Shown: positions 37,364 to 46,899 of the stretch, piece by piece
Numbering within the stretch: the first letter of the stretch is position 1
How the letters are laid out: the number at the start of each line of letters is the position of its first letter
NCBI RefSeq assembly: GCF_024346995.1
Contig: NZ_AP024887.1
Coordinates: 744,001 to 808,000, forward strand
Reading direction: 5' to 3'
Source: Vibrio palustris
GTDB lineage: Bacteria; Pseudomonadota; Gammaproteobacteria; Enterobacterales; Vibrionaceae
DNA length: 64,000 nucleotides
Notes under the pieces: generated by a model
What the model was told of the DNA's origin: nothing
Seen by the model: the letters and a program-made list of their open reading frames with translations, nothing else
Databases searched by the model: none
Made by a program: the position numbers and the translations under genes

Positions 37364-39637
37364 ATGCAATATCAACTATTAACTGTGGGCAACCCCAATA
37401 GCGGCAAGACGACTTTATTCAATGGGTTAACTGGGGCTCGTCAGCAAGTGGGGAACTGGGCGGGAGTGACGGTTGAAAAGAAAACCGGACATTATCAATT
37501 CGACGATCACACGATTCATTTAACCGATTTGCCGGGGATCTATGCTTTAGACAGTGGCAATGACGCGAACAGCCTTGATGAAGCGATTGCCTCGCAGGCA
37601 GTCTTGACTCATTCAGCGGATCTTATTATCAATGTCGTTGATGCCACGTGTTTAGAGCGCAGCTTATATATGACGGCGCAGCTGCGTGAGTTGGGACGTC
37701 CAATGGTGGTTATTCTCAATAAAATGGATGCATTGAAGCGCTCACGGCAAACCATTGATGAAACCGCCTTAGCGAAACTTTTAGGCTGCCCAGTTCTGTC
37801 ATTAAGTGCGAATAGTACCGCTGATGTGCGTCAATTAAAAACCATCTTGAACGAGCAGTTAAAGCAGGGTTTGACTCTGCAGCCACTGCATATTCAATAT
37901 AGCGATGAATTTGAAGGAGTGATTGGTGATCTCACCTCGGTCATACAACCCAGCGATCATATTGCGCCGCGTGCAATGGCGATCCGAGTTTTGGAAAATG
38001 ACCGCTTGATGGTTGATTCACTGCCGAAGGATGTGCAAGCGTTCATCACACAGAAAAGGCAGCAGTGTTCGCTCGATATTGATTTGCATATTGCTGATAC
38101 AAAATACACATTGCTGCATGAATTCTGCCAAACCGTACGGCGAAATGAGGGTAAGTTAAGTCATACGATGACGAACAAACTGGATCGTATTATATTAAAT
38201 CAGTGGGTAGGCATCCCATTTTTCTTCCTTGTCATGTACACCATGTTTATGTTTTCTATCAATATTGGTAGCGCTTTTATCGACTTTTTTGACATCAGTT
38301 TTGGTGCCGTATTGGTTGATGGTGGGCATTATCTGCTCGACTCCCACTTACCTTCTTGGTTGGTCACACTTATTGCCGATGGATTAGGCGGAGGGATTCA
38401 AACGGTTGCCACCTTTATACCGGTAATTTCTTGCTTGTACTTATTTCTTGCGGTCTTAGAAAGCTCAGGGTATATGTCACGCGCGGCCTTTGTACTAGAC
38501 AAAATTATGCAAAAAATTGGTTTACCTGGTAAGGCATTTGTCCCACTTGTATTGGGCTTTGGTTGTAATGTTCCAGCGATCATGGCAACGCGAACTTTAG
38601 ATCAAGAACGTGAGCGTAAACTGTCGGCAACCATGGTTCCATTCATGTCTTGTGGTGCACGTTTACCCGTATATGCACTCTTTGCTGCGGCGTTTTTTCC
38701 TGATAACGGGCAGAATATTGTTTTTGCTTTATACCTTCTAGGGATTGTTGCGGCTGTGTTTACCGGCTTGTTTTTTAAACATACGTTATATCCAGGGTCG
38801 AGTGATTCACTGATTATGGAAATGCCGGATTACGAGGTTCCAACCTTGCGTAATGTTGTCATTAAAACTTGGCAAAAATTGAAACGATTCGTGTTAGGCG
38901 CTGGGAAAACTATTGTATTGGTTGTCACCATTTTGAGTTTTCTCAATTCGGTTGGTCTCGATGGGACATTTGGTCATCAAGACACGGCCGACTCGTTATT
39001 ATCTAAAGCGGCACAGGTCGTGACGCCAGTATTTGAGCCTATGGGGATCGAAGCGGACAATTGGGCGGCGACAGTTGGAATCATTACCGGTATTTTTGCC
39101 AAAGAAGCGGTGGTGGGTACCTTGAATAATTTGTACACCTCACAAGATAAAGGGACCAGTGATTATGATCTGTGGGGCAGTTTACAAGACGCGGTTTTAT
39201 CCATTCCTGAGAACTTAGCTGGCCTTAACTTTAGTGACCCAATGGGAATTGAGGTGGGGGATTTGACGAATACTCAGGCAGTCGCACAAGAGCAAGACGT
39301 CGATAGCAGTATTTTTACTAACTTGAATTTAAACTTTAGTAGCGGCTATGCAGCGTTCGCTTACCTTATTATGATTCTATTGTACACGCCATGTGTTGCG
39401 GCCATGGGAGCTTACGTTCGTGAGTTTGGCGGGCGGTTTGCTGGATTGATTGCTGCATGGACGCTAGGAATAGGCTACGGAGGCGCGACCTTATTTTATC
39501 AGTGGTCGCAATTTGGTGTTCAACCAGTAGAAGCGGGAATATGGACGGTCAGTATACTTGTGACGGTGGGAGTTTTGTTTTTTTACTTACGCCGAAAAAC
39601 GCAGATACTTCAATCGATTAAGGTCAGTGTGGCATGA
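37364..39637 (+). CDS. feoB: Ferrous iron transporter FeoB
   Basis: FeoB imports ferrous iron across the inner membrane. The 757-residue product has an N-terminal G domain (G1 GNPNSGKTT at residues 9-17, G3 DLPGIY, G4 NKMD), a helical guanine-dissociation-like spacer, and two Gate-motif membrane domains with LGFGCNVPAIMATRTL and the second set near TPCVAAMGAYVREFG. The start ATG follows the feoA stop directly, and the 3' end overlaps feoC by four bases. Confidence 0.97.
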   Translation: MQYQLLTVGNPNSGKTTLFNGLTGARQQVGNWAGVTVEKKTGHYQFDDHTIHLTDLPGIYALDSGNDANSLDEAIASQAVLTHSADLIINVVDATCLERSLYMTAQLRELGRPMVVILNKMDALKRSRQTIDETALAKLLGCPVLSLSANSTADVRQLKTILNEQLKQGLTLQPLHIQYSDEFEGVIGDLTSVIQPSDHIAPRAMAIRVLENDRLMVDSLPKDVQAFITQKRQQCSLDIDLHIADTKYTLLHEFCQTVRRNEGKLSHTMTNKLDRIILNQWVGIPFFFLVMYTMFMFSINIGSAFIDFFDISFGAVLVDGGHYLLDSHLPSWLVTLIADGLGGGIQTVATFIPVISCLYLFLAVLESSGYMSRAAFVLDKIMQKIGLPGKAFVPLVLGFGCNVPAIMATRTLDQERERKLSATMVPFMSCGARLPVYALFAAAFFPDNGQNIVFALYLLGIVAAVFTGLFFKHTLYPGSSDSLIMEMPDYEVPTLRNVVIKTWQKLKRFVLGAGKTIVLVVTILSFLNSVGLDGTFGHQDTADSLLSKAAQVVTPVFEPMGIEADNWAATVGIITGIFAKEAVVGTLNNLYTSQDKGTSDYDLWGSLQDAVLSIPENLAGLNFSDPMGIEVGDLTNTQAVAQEQDVDSSIFTNLNLNFSSGYAAFAYLIMILLYTPCVAAMGAYVREFGGRFAGLIAAWTLGIGYGGATLFYQWSQFGVQPVEAGIWTVSILVTVGVLFFYLRRKTQILQSIKVSVA

Positions 39638-39864
39638 TTCTTTTTGAACTAAAGCGTTACATTGAAGCTCATGCTGGGTGTTCAAGGCGTGATTTAGCCA
39701 AGGCATTTGCCATGAGTGAAGATGGTGTCGATGCAATGTTAGCGGTATGGATAAAAAAAGGCGTGCTCTCGCGTTATGAAGATACCAATGCAGCTGACTG
39801 TGTTGTGCGAGTACGCTATGGTATGAATGCCAGCGATGGTCTTTCGGTGCATGTAACCATGTAA
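39634..39864 (+). CDS. feoC: FeoC-like winged-helix protein
   Basis: FeoC is a small partner of FeoB. The 76-residue product has a winged-helix fold (MILFELKRYIEAHAGCSRRDLAKAF split over helix-turn-helix; then MSEDGVDAMLAVWIKKGVLSR). Only two Cys (16 and 56) are present, so the four-Cys iron-sulfur motif of enteric FeoC is missing, as in other Vibrio FeoC. It overlaps the feoB stop by ATGA. Confidence 0.88.
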   Translation: MILFELKRYIEAHAGCSRRDLAKAFAMSEDGVDAMLAVWIKKGVLSRYEDTNAADCVVRVRYGMNASDGLSVHVTM

Positions 39865-39887
39865 GTGGATTCGTCGCTCTGGTATAT

Positions 39888-39915
39888 ATAACGCCCAGCC
39901 AGTGCTGGGCGTTAT
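39888..39915. terminator. Strong hairpin between feoC and the HIT gene
   Basis: A 12-bp perfect stem ATAACGCCCAGC / GCTGGGCGTTAT with loop CAGT lies between two convergent genes. The T run is short, so termination efficiency is uncertain, but its position fits a shared terminator. Confidence 0.8.
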
Positions 39916-39924
39916 TGTTTACAC

Positions 39925-40359
39925 TTATGCCAAGAGCGTCCGAAATAAATCAGAGTGACTCAATGCTTGGCGTAGCTGAGTCAGCATTGCGCTCTGCTGC
40001 TCGGCGGTGCGCCAGTCACCGGGGGTATTTCCCCATACAGGTCCCGGCCAGGCCACATCGGTTTCGAAACGAGCGATATGATGAATGTGGAGTTGCGGCA
40101 CCATATTACCGAGCGCACCTAAGTTGATCTTCGCCGGATGGAATTCAGATTCTAGCGCTTCGCTGACCACTTGTGATTCCAATAAAAAAGCTTGCTGTTC
40201 AGCCATTGGTAAATGATGTAGCTCGCGCAATTGTGGTTTCTTAGGGACCAAAATAACCCATGGCACGGCATTATCTTTATGAAGTAGGGCGATACATAAA
40301 GGGAAATGACCAATGATATCCGTATCTTTTGCTAGCTGGGGGTGAAGAGTAAAACTCAC
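39925..40359 (-). CDS. HIT family hydrolase
   Basis: The 144-residue product is a histidine-triad nucleotide-binding protein. The HIT motif reads QLHIHHIARFETD; the third His of the classic HxHxHxx pattern is replaced by Ile, as in many bacterial HIT proteins of the QLHVHVIxR type. Such proteins hydrolyse nucleotide phosphoramidates or dinucleoside polyphosphates. It is convergent with feoC and lies downstream of argS on the same strand, separated by a terminator. Confidence 0.86.
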   Translation of the reverse strand: MSFTLHPQLAKDTDIIGHFPLCIALLHKDNAVPWVILVPKKPQLRELHHLPMAEQQAFLLESQVVSEALESEFHPAKINLGALGNMVPQLHIHHIARFETDVAWPGPVWGNTPGDWRTAEQQSAMLTQLRQALSHSDLFRTLLA

Positions 40360-40403
40360 AGTCTTATCCTTAAATATTGCAATTAATCATGGCAGAAATA
40401 ACA

Positions 40404-40430
40404 AAAAAGGTTGGCTAATGCCAACCTTTT
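40404..40430 (-). terminator. Terminator after argS
   Basis: AAAAGGTTGGC pairs with GCCAACCTTTT around TAAT. On the minus strand it is followed by a T run, so it ends the argS transcript before the HIT gene. Confidence 0.9.
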
Positions 40431-40471
40431 ATTCAGTGTAGACTGATTGACAGCCTGACGAGTAAGAAAAC

Positions 40472-42205
40472 TTACATACGTTCCAAGGTATTGATACCCA
40501 TTAGGTTCAAACCTTGCTTGATCGTTTTAGCCGTGAGCGCAGCAAGACGTAAACGGCTTTGTTTTACGCTCTCTTCTGCACTTAAAATATTACAGGCTTC
40601 GTAGAAGCCAGAGAATAGACCTGCAAGCTCAAACAAGTAGCTACATAGAATATGTGGTTGACCTTCACGTGCTACGGATTGTACGGCTTCTTCGAATTGC
40701 AATAATTTTGCTGCGAGTGTTTTTTCTTTCTCTTCAATCAATTGAATTTGACCACTCAGGTTATCCATCGATACCCCAGCTTTAGAGAAGATAGAAGCGA
40801 CACGCGTGTAGGCATACTGCATATAAGGGGCAGTGTTGCCTTCAAATGCCAACATATTATCCCAATCGAACACATAGTCGGTCGTGCGGTGTTTAGAAAG
40901 ATCGGCATATTTTACCGCCGCCATTGCAACTGTTTCCGCAATATTGCTTTGCTCTTCTGCGCTCCAATCAGAGTTCTTTGATGCAATCAAAGTTTGAGCG
41001 CGTTGTGAAGCTTCATCAAGCAATTCCGCTAACCGAACAGTGCCACCAGCACGAGTCTTAAATGGACGCCCATCTTTACCTAACATCATACCAAACGCGT
41101 GATGTTCAAGGCTGACACTCTCTGGAACGTATCCCGCTTTACGTACTATGGTCCACGCTTGCTGTAGATGTTGATGTTGACGTGAATCGATAAAGTACAA
41201 GACACGATCCGCGTTTAGGGTTTCATAACGGTATTTTGCACAAGCAATATCGGTGGTGGTATATAAAAAGCCACCGTCACGCTTTTGCACAATAACACCC
41301 ATTGGGTCGCCATCTTTATTCTTGTATTCGTCCAAGTAAACCACTTGTGCGCCGTCACTTTCTTGAGCCAATCCTTGTTCTTTAAGATCAGCAACAATGT
41401 CAGAAAGCATGTTGTTGTACATGCTTTCACCCATGACGTTATCACGGCTTAATGAGACGTTTAGGCGATCGTAGTTACGTTGGTTTTGAATCATGGTCAC
41501 ATCAACCAGTTTTTTCCACATATCCAAACAGTATTGATCGCCGCCTTGCAGCTTCACCACGTACGCACGCGCTTTTAATGCGAACTCTTCGTCTTCATCG
41601 TACAGTTTTTTTGATTCACGATAGAAGTTTTCAAGATCGGCTAACTCCATTGACACTTCGTTGCCAGATTCTTGTTGAACGCGCTCTAAGTTTGCAATCA
41701 GCATACCGAATTGCGTTCCCCAATCACCAATGTGGTTAGCGCGCACAACGTTGTGCCCTAGAAATTCAAGTGTACGTACAACTGCATCGCCAATGATGGT
41801 TGAGCGTAAGTGCCCAACGTGCATTTCTTTCGCCACATTCGGCGCTGAGTAATCGGCAACGATCGTTTGTGGTTCTTCCTTAGCAACGCCTAGACGTTCA
41901 TCAGCCAGTGAAGATTCAACGGATTGAGCTAAAAATTCGTTGCTCAAAAAGATGTTGATGAAACCAGGACCAGCGATTTCTGTTTTACTTGCGATGCCAT
42001 CAAGATCCAACACATCCAAGACTTTCTGTGCAAATTCACGCGGGTTAGTGCCCAGTTTTTTCGCTGCGCCCATTACGCCATTGGCTTGGTAATCACCAAA
42101 TTGTGGTTTTGCTGATTGGCGGACAGCCGCAGGAGTTCCTGCAGGTGCGCCAGCGGCTTCAAGAGCCAGAGAAACTTTTTCATTAATCAGTGCTTGGATA
42201 TTCAC
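40472..42205 (-). CDS. argS: Arginyl-tRNA synthetase ArgS
   Basis: ArgS charges tRNA-Arg. The 577-residue product has the HIGH-type motif HVGHLRST, the class I catalytic stretch [17 protein letters not shown], and the C-terminal DALR anticodon-binding domain ending [12 protein letters not shown]. The start is GTG at 42205, chosen because AAGGAC lies eight bases upstream and the length then equals that of E. coli ArgS; a TTG five codons upstream is unlikely. It is divergent from the yecM-like gene, as in enterobacteria. Confidence 0.96.
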   Translation of the reverse strand: MNIQALINEKVSLALEAAGAPAGTPAAVRQSAKPQFGDYQANGVMGAAKKLGTNPREFAQKVLDVLDLDGIASKTEIAGPGFINIFLSNEFLAQSVESSLADERLGVAKEEPQTIVADYSAPNVAKEMHVGHLRSTIIGDAVVRTLEFLGHNVVRANHIGDWGTQFGMLIANLERVQQESGNEVSMELADLENFYRESKKLYDEDEEFALKARAYVVKLQGGDQYCLDMWKKLVDVTMIQNQRNYDRLNVSLSRDNVMGESMYNNMLSDIVADLKEQGLAQESDGAQVVYLDEYKNKDGDPMGVIVQKRDGGFLYTTTDIACAKYRYETLNADRVLYFIDSRQHQHLQQAWTIVRKAGYVPESVSLEHHAFGMMLGKDGRPFKTRAGGTVRLAELLDEASQRAQTLIASKNSDWSAEEQSNIAETVAMAAVKYADLSKHRTTDYVFDWDNMLAFEGNTAPYMQYAYTRVASIFSKAGVSMDNLSGQIQLIEEKEKTLAAKLLQFEEAVQSVAREGQPHILCSYLFELAGLFSGFYEACNILSAEESVKQSRLRLAALTAKTIKQGLNLMGINTLERM

Positions 42206-42411
42206 TCGTTTGTCCTTCAATTCTCGGAATTGGCTGGGTATGCTTATTCAACACTTGCAAAAGTGGATGCATATCTCAATTTTGTTCATCAATTGATGCA
42301 CATAATAGCAATTTTATTTGCGGTCTTATAGTACGTAATTTCCCTAAACTTCCACTTTTAGTGTCATTATTGATAGTATCTATTGAAAAACAGACCTTTG
42401 GATAATTCACA

Positions 42412-43014
42412 ATGTCGGATCTCTTATCGCAAGCCCAGTTACATCCTCAACAAATGCTCGCCAATCTCGAAACCTTTATGGAGAAAATAAAACAATTAGC
42501 CCAGCTTGCGCAATTAGATATTCATAATGCCAAAATTGACCATATTGCTCTAAGAGTGAATGACGATGAATTGGCGCGCTTGGCTCATCATGCTTGGCAA
42601 GCTTATGGTCAAGAAATTTCCGCGGCACAGATTAACGGTCGGCCGATTGTTGTTTTTGAATTTTACCGTCCATTAATCGTGGAGGGGTGGAGTATTGAGT
42701 GTTTAGAGTTACCATACCCCGTATCAGGTAAAAGGTATCCTCAGCAAAGTTGGGAGCACATTGAAGTTGTGATGGCGGGCGAAGGAAATACGGCGCAGGA
42801 GTATCTTGAGTCATTATTAATGCAACATCCCAAAATGGCACAAGTCTGGCCGACGCTAACGCAATTAGGTATTCAAGTGAAATTGTCGAGCCCTAAAGGC
42901 GATGGCGAGCGGCTGTCTAATCCAACTGTGGCTTTAAAGTGGCAAGGCGTGACGCTAAAAATTCACCCGCATTCACTCAAACACGTTATTGAGTCTGAGC
43001 GTTGCGGGGAATAA
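42412..43014 (+). CDS. yecM: YecM family protein (VOC superfamily)
   Basis: The 200-residue product resembles E. coli YecM, a vicinal-oxygen-chelate-fold protein of unknown function. Matching stretches are IDHIALRVNDDE, INGRPIVVFEFYRP, ELPYPVSGKRYPQQSWEHIE and LSSPKGDGERLSNPTVALK, the last of which is typical of this family. A metal-binding His/Glu set is suggested by DHIALR and WEHIEVV. It is divergent from argS, the same neighbour as in E. coli. Function is not assigned. Confidence 0.85.
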   Translation: MSDLLSQAQLHPQQMLANLETFMEKIKQLAQLAQLDIHNAKIDHIALRVNDDELARLAHHAWQAYGQEISAAQINGRPIVVFEFYRPLIVEGWSIECLELPYPVSGKRYPQQSWEHIEVVMAGEGNTAQEYLESLLMQHPKMAQVWPTLTQLGIQVKLSSPKGDGERLSNPTVALKWQGVTLKIHPHSLKHVIESERCGE

Positions 43015-43020
43015 CCATCA

Positions 43021-45798
43021 CTAGCCGATATCGTAGGCTTTAGGTCGTAGTTGGAAGGCTTCTATTGAGCCAACTTCGTGACCATCTTCTAACGGCGGTA
43101 TATCTTGGTGAACATTCCCTTTAGTATGCATGACTAAGCGGTTTGCCGTGCGTGGTTTTAGCTCGTTAACCACAAAGCGAATCATATCGCTACGGCTGAG
43201 TTGCTTGAGCTCTTGGAGTACGGTTTCACGCTGGTGGAATGACCAATCTTTATTACCAATTGCAACCCAAAAGCGCTGTGCGCGTGAGCGTAGTGTCTGG
43301 TCCGGGCTGGAAATTTGATTCCATAAACCGCGTTTACTGCTATGCCATTGATAATCATTGAGCTCCAGCAGCACCATATATAAAGCGTTTAAAAATTCAT
43401 CGACGGCATCGATCAGATCGATCGGTGCTGCATTCGGCGATTGCACATATAACACAATGCCGGGATGACGATTTAACGGCATATTCCCTGTACCAACCAT
43501 GTAGCCTAATTGTTGCTTCGTACGAATTTCATTGAAAAACGCCGCTGACATAAGATGGTTTGCGAGTGAATATAACGCAATGCTTTTGGCATCCATTGTT
43601 TCTGATTGGTAGTACACCAAAATCGCCGAGTCTTCTTGATCACAAGATACCTCATAATTAAATGAGCCATTATTGCCCAGCATGACGAGAGGGCGTAAGG
43701 ATTCTTCATATTCTTGATCTTTTACTCGTAGCGCATCTTTTAGCTGTTCCCCCAATGCCAATGCTTCGTCACGTAACCAATCGCCATAAACAAACATTTC
43801 TACATGCAATTGCGCTAACACTTTTTCGACAAAATCACTCAGCTCAGTCACGTCTATGGTTTCAAGTGCTTCCAATAAATGCTGATAAGACGGGTTGTTA
43901 GGTTGCAATAACCCCGTCATCGCATTGAAAAGCTGCGCGATAGGGCGATCTTGTGACGCATTACTCCAACTGCGGCTTAACTGATTTTTGACGCTAGAAA
44001 AACGTGCGTCACTAAAATGACGTTCGGAAAATTTGTTAATGATCATAGCCAGCAATTGTGGCTGCTTTTCACTGAATCCAGAAATGGATAAGGTAACCCC
44101 ACCTTGGTGGGCATATAAGTTATACCCCATTCCTGCAATTTCGGCTTGGTATGTTTCTTCTGCTAGCGAGTCTAAGAACATCTCGACACATAAGCGTGTC
44201 ATGACGATATTACGAGCATTGGCTACCGCATGGGGGCTATCAATCGCGATATACAACACTCCCTTAGGGACAGGGAAGGTTTGGTCTTGCATATGCCATA
44301 GACGAAACCCCGGTGACTCTCCGGCGATTTCAGGTTCTGTTTGATGATTTAATAGTGGCTTGGCTTGTAAATCGTAACAGATGAACGGATTTTTGGGCGG
44401 CAATTCGAACGCTTTGATGGTACGTGGTTGTTGCCACTGAGCAATTTGTTCTTTACTGAACGATTGTATCTCATAGGGCGTAAAGTACCATTTTGCTTCT
44501 TGCGTGTAGGACAGGTTTTTGGCGACTAAAGTAACTCTAAGATTGTCAGGAGTAAAATGCGTGAGCTGCTCGCGTAATAGAGCTTCATCGTATTCACGCA
44601 TCATGTAGTCACCATAAATGGTGTCCTCGGGCATGTAGCGTTGTAAGTTCATCGAAAGATGACTGGCTAAATCGATAGGACGAGCCATTTCTTGAAAACG
44701 AAACGCTGACTCAAGGACTGCTTGTTTTTCGGCATAACGCCATTTATCTAGGCCATCTTTCGCAATCGTCTCAATGGCGTAAAAAACCATTTCAATGATT
44801 TCATCCACATGCTCTATGCCTGTTTCAGTCAATGAGCAACTGACCGAAAACTCACGATAATTATTACCACTATTACCGCCACCGGCTGATAAAGATGTAA
44901 TCCAATCTTTATCTCGTAAACACTGCATTAGGCTTCCCGCACCTTCGTAACCCAGCAGATGTGCAAAGTATGATAATGGCTTAATTTGGTAATGAGGTTC
45001 ATGACCAAGGATCGGAAAACTCATAATGAGTTTACGCATATCTTTGATGGGTTCGACATAAATCATCTTAGCCGTATGCTCTGAAGTAACAAACGGAGTA
45101 TGCAACAACTTGGGAGCCAGTTGTTTATTGTCGATCGTCGAAAAATACCTTTGTGCCCAGGCCGCTAACGTAGCGAGTGGTTCTGGGCTAATTAGGGTTA
45201 GGGTCATCAGGTCAGCGGAATAGTGAGTATGATGAAACGCAATGATCTCGTCACGGATAGTGGCATTATCACGGTCGCAAAGTGTTGCCTGATTGCCGAC
45301 TGAAAACTTAGCGAAAGGGTGTGCGGGGTTAATCGTTTCTTTCTGCACTTGATATAAACGTCTCGCATCATCGTTCAGCTTCATTTTGTATTCTGAGTCG
45401 ACGGCTTGACGTTCTTTTTCTAATGAGTCTGCATTAAATAAAGGCGCAATAAAGAATTGACTAAAACGAGCTAAAGCGTTTTCGAACGCGTTCGCATAGA
45501 CATCAAAAAAGAAACATGTGTGCTCGGTGCCTGTCCATGCATTATTACTGCCACCATGCTGGCTAATATAGTTTTGGAACTCACCGGCTTTAGGATATTT
45601 TTCGGTCCCTAAAAACAGCATATGTTCGAGATAATGAGCGAGCCCCTCACGGTGTTCAGGATCGTCAAAATGTCCGACATTTACGGCAAGGGAAGCCGCT
45701 GATTTCTGCGCGTCTTCACTCTGAATCAAGAGTACTCTCAACCCGTTTGCAAGAGTGAGGTGTTGATAGAGATTGTTGTCATTGGGACTTACGTGCAC
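43021..45798 (-). CDS. Insulinase (M16) family zinc protease
   Basis: The 925-residue product is a pitrilysin/insulysin-type protease. The inverted zinc motif HYLEH (residues 55-59) is followed by the downstream Glu in ERQAVDSEYKM, then three further M16 domains. The GTG at 45798 (VHVSPNDNNLYQ) has GGAGAG just upstream and no signal peptide, which suggests a cytoplasmic enzyme; the longer frame from 45870 adds 24 poorly conserved residues. A C-terminal region rich in basic residues closes the gene. It is convergent with the yecM-like gene. Confidence 0.9.
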   Translation of the reverse strand: MHVSPNDNNLYQHLTLANGLRVLLIQSEDAQKSAASLAVNVGHFDDPEHREGLAHYLEHMLFLGTEKYPKAGEFQNYISQHGGSNNAWTGTEHTCFFFDVYANAFENALARFSQFFIAPLFNADSLEKERQAVDSEYKMKLNDDARRLYQVQKETINPAHPFAKFSVGNQATLCDRDNATIRDEIIAFHHTHYSADLMTLTLISPEPLATLAAWAQRYFSTIDNKQLAPKLLHTPFVTSEHTAKMIYVEPIKDMRKLIMSFPILGHEPHYQIKPLSYFAHLLGYEGAGSLMQCLRDKDWITSLSAGGGNSGNNYREFSVSCSLTETGIEHVDEIIEMVFYAIETIAKDGLDKWRYAEKQAVLESAFRFQEMARPIDLASHLSMNLQRYMPEDTIYGDYMMREYDEALLREQLTHFTPDNLRVTLVAKNLSYTQEAKWYFTPYEIQSFSKEQIAQWQQPRTIKAFELPPKNPFICYDLQAKPLLNHQTEPEIAGESPGFRLWHMQDQTFPVPKGVLYIAIDSPHAVANARNIVMTRLCVEMFLDSLAEETYQAEIAGMGYNLYAHQGGVTLSISGFSEKQPQLLAMIINKFSERHFSDARFSSVKNQLSRSWSNASQDRPIAQLFNAMTGLLQPNNPSYQHLLEALETIDVTELSDFVEKVLAQLHVEMFVYGDWLRDEALALGEQLKDALRVKDQEYEESLRPLVMLGNNGSFNYEVSCDQEDSAILVYYQSETMDAKSIALYSLANHLMSAAFFNEIRTKQQLGYMVGTGNMPLNRHPGIVLYVQSPNAAPIDLIDAVDEFLNALYMVLLELNDYQWHSSKRGLWNQISSPDQTLRSRAQRFWVAIGNKDWSFHQRETVLQELKQLSRSDMIRFVVNELKPRTANRLVMHTKGNVHQDIPPLEDGHEVGSIEAFQLRPKAYDIG

Positions 45799-46204
45799 GC
45801 GGACTCTCCGAAATGTGGGGGTTGAGGTTAAGTATGGCTTTGAAATCATTGAGCGCAAAGACAGAAGCATCGTTTTGCGGACTGGCTTTCTATTTTAGCT
45901 GGTTACAGGAGTATTTGATAGAGTGTTAACAGTGTCGAATACTCAGTGAGTGAGCTTGCTATAATCGTACACTGATATTGTTGCTCATGACCATTTAACT
46001 GAGAGTGCGATAACGACGATAGAACACAACCCTTATAGCGAGTACATTATCCGGCGAGTCGATGGCGTAGGCACTTTAGAAAATTGCAAACAAGACGTTT
46101 GCTAATAGGGTAGTAAAGCGGTTACCATGCGGCGCTTTTTATCGAATTAGAGAGTATTAATACTCTGTATCTCAAGATTTAAGACTGGAAAGTAGGTAAA
46201 GATA
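45799..46204. other. Gap between the M16 protease and sixA with promoter-like and hairpin elements
   Basis: This 406-base gap has an extended -10 promoter element TGCTATAAT (45957-45965, + strand), a hairpin GCAAAC/GTTTGC (46086-46102) and a possible weak terminator AAAGCG/CGCTTT with a T run (46115-46140). An open frame without a standard start codon (about 45974-46105) lies between. No gene is called. Confidence 0.5.
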
Positions 46205-46672
46205 ATGAAAATATTTATTATGCGTCATGGTGAAGCTGATGCATGTGCATCCAGTGATGCCGAACGCCCGCTAACCGCAAGAGGTCAAAGTGATAGCGTT
46301 GCAGTGGCTAAAACATGCCAAGCGCAGTATGGTGCGCTGACCATTGATAAAGTTTTAGTGAGTCCTTACTTACGAGCACAACAAACTTGGCAGCAGATCG
46401 AAAACAGCTGCTTCGCCAAAGATGTTCAAGTGTGTGAAGATATTACCCCTTACGGTCAAGCTGATGATGTCTTGGAATATATATTGGCAATGACCGAACA
46501 CCAAAACCTTGACTCTGTGATGGTTGTCTCGCACCTTCCTTTGGTTGGATATTTGGTTGCTGAATGTGTGGCCGATATTCCTGCGCCTATGTTTACTCCG
46601 TCTACACTCTACTGTATTGAGTACGATGTTATCGCACGTCGTGGAGAGGTATTGTGGTCGGTTAGGCCATAG
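46205..46672 (+). CDS. sixA: Phosphohistidine phosphatase SixA
   Basis: SixA dephosphorylates phosphohistidine residues (for example in ArcB and PTS-Ntr partners) and belongs to the histidine phosphatase superfamily. The 155-residue product has the RHGEA motif (residues 7-11) and the companion His in VVSHLPLVGYL. It is cytoplasmic and normal in length. The upstream gap of 406 bases carries promoter-like and structured elements. SixA in E. coli acts on ArcB; an ArcA-like box is present in this window upstream of sdhC. Confidence 0.9.
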   Translation: MKIFIMRHGEADACASSDAERPLTARGQSDSVAVAKTCQAQYGALTIDKVLVSPYLRAQQTWQQIENSCFAKDVQVCEDITPYGQADDVLEYILAMTEHQNLDSVMVVSHLPLVGYLVAECVADIPAPMFTPSTLYCIEYDVIARRGEVLWSVRP

Positions 46673-46823
46673 CTGGTCGTAAAACGACCGATGTTTTATG
46701 TTGTAAAGTCATAATAACGACGCTGTAGCATCGAGAGTCTCTTTCTTTAAGCAGTTCATGTCGACAACACGATATGCTTAGGGTCTAAGGGGGCGTTGAG
46801 TGTCGGAAAATTGACTTTGAACA

Positions 46824-46839
46824 TGGACTAATTTTTGCA
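46824..46839 (+). promoter_or_regulatory. Candidate sigma-54 promoter of flhA
   Basis: TGGACTAATTTTTGCA has GG at -24, TTGCA at -12 and the exact 16-base spacing of the sigma-54 consensus TGGCACN5TTGCW. It is 61 bases upstream of the flhA start. In V. cholerae the flhA operon is transcribed by sigma-54 with FlrC, which supports this placement. Confidence 0.65.
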
Positions 46840-46899
46840 TCCACTCCAAGATTGCGCGTTTAGCGCCCATTCGTTTTTTCTTTGATGCTTGATTAGCCT

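Noticed and set aside
45974..46105. Open frame ending in a CKQDVC peptide between the M16 protease and sixA
   Set aside because: No ATG, GTG, TTG or CTG start exists in frame, so it is not called as a gene; it is kept as part of a finding.
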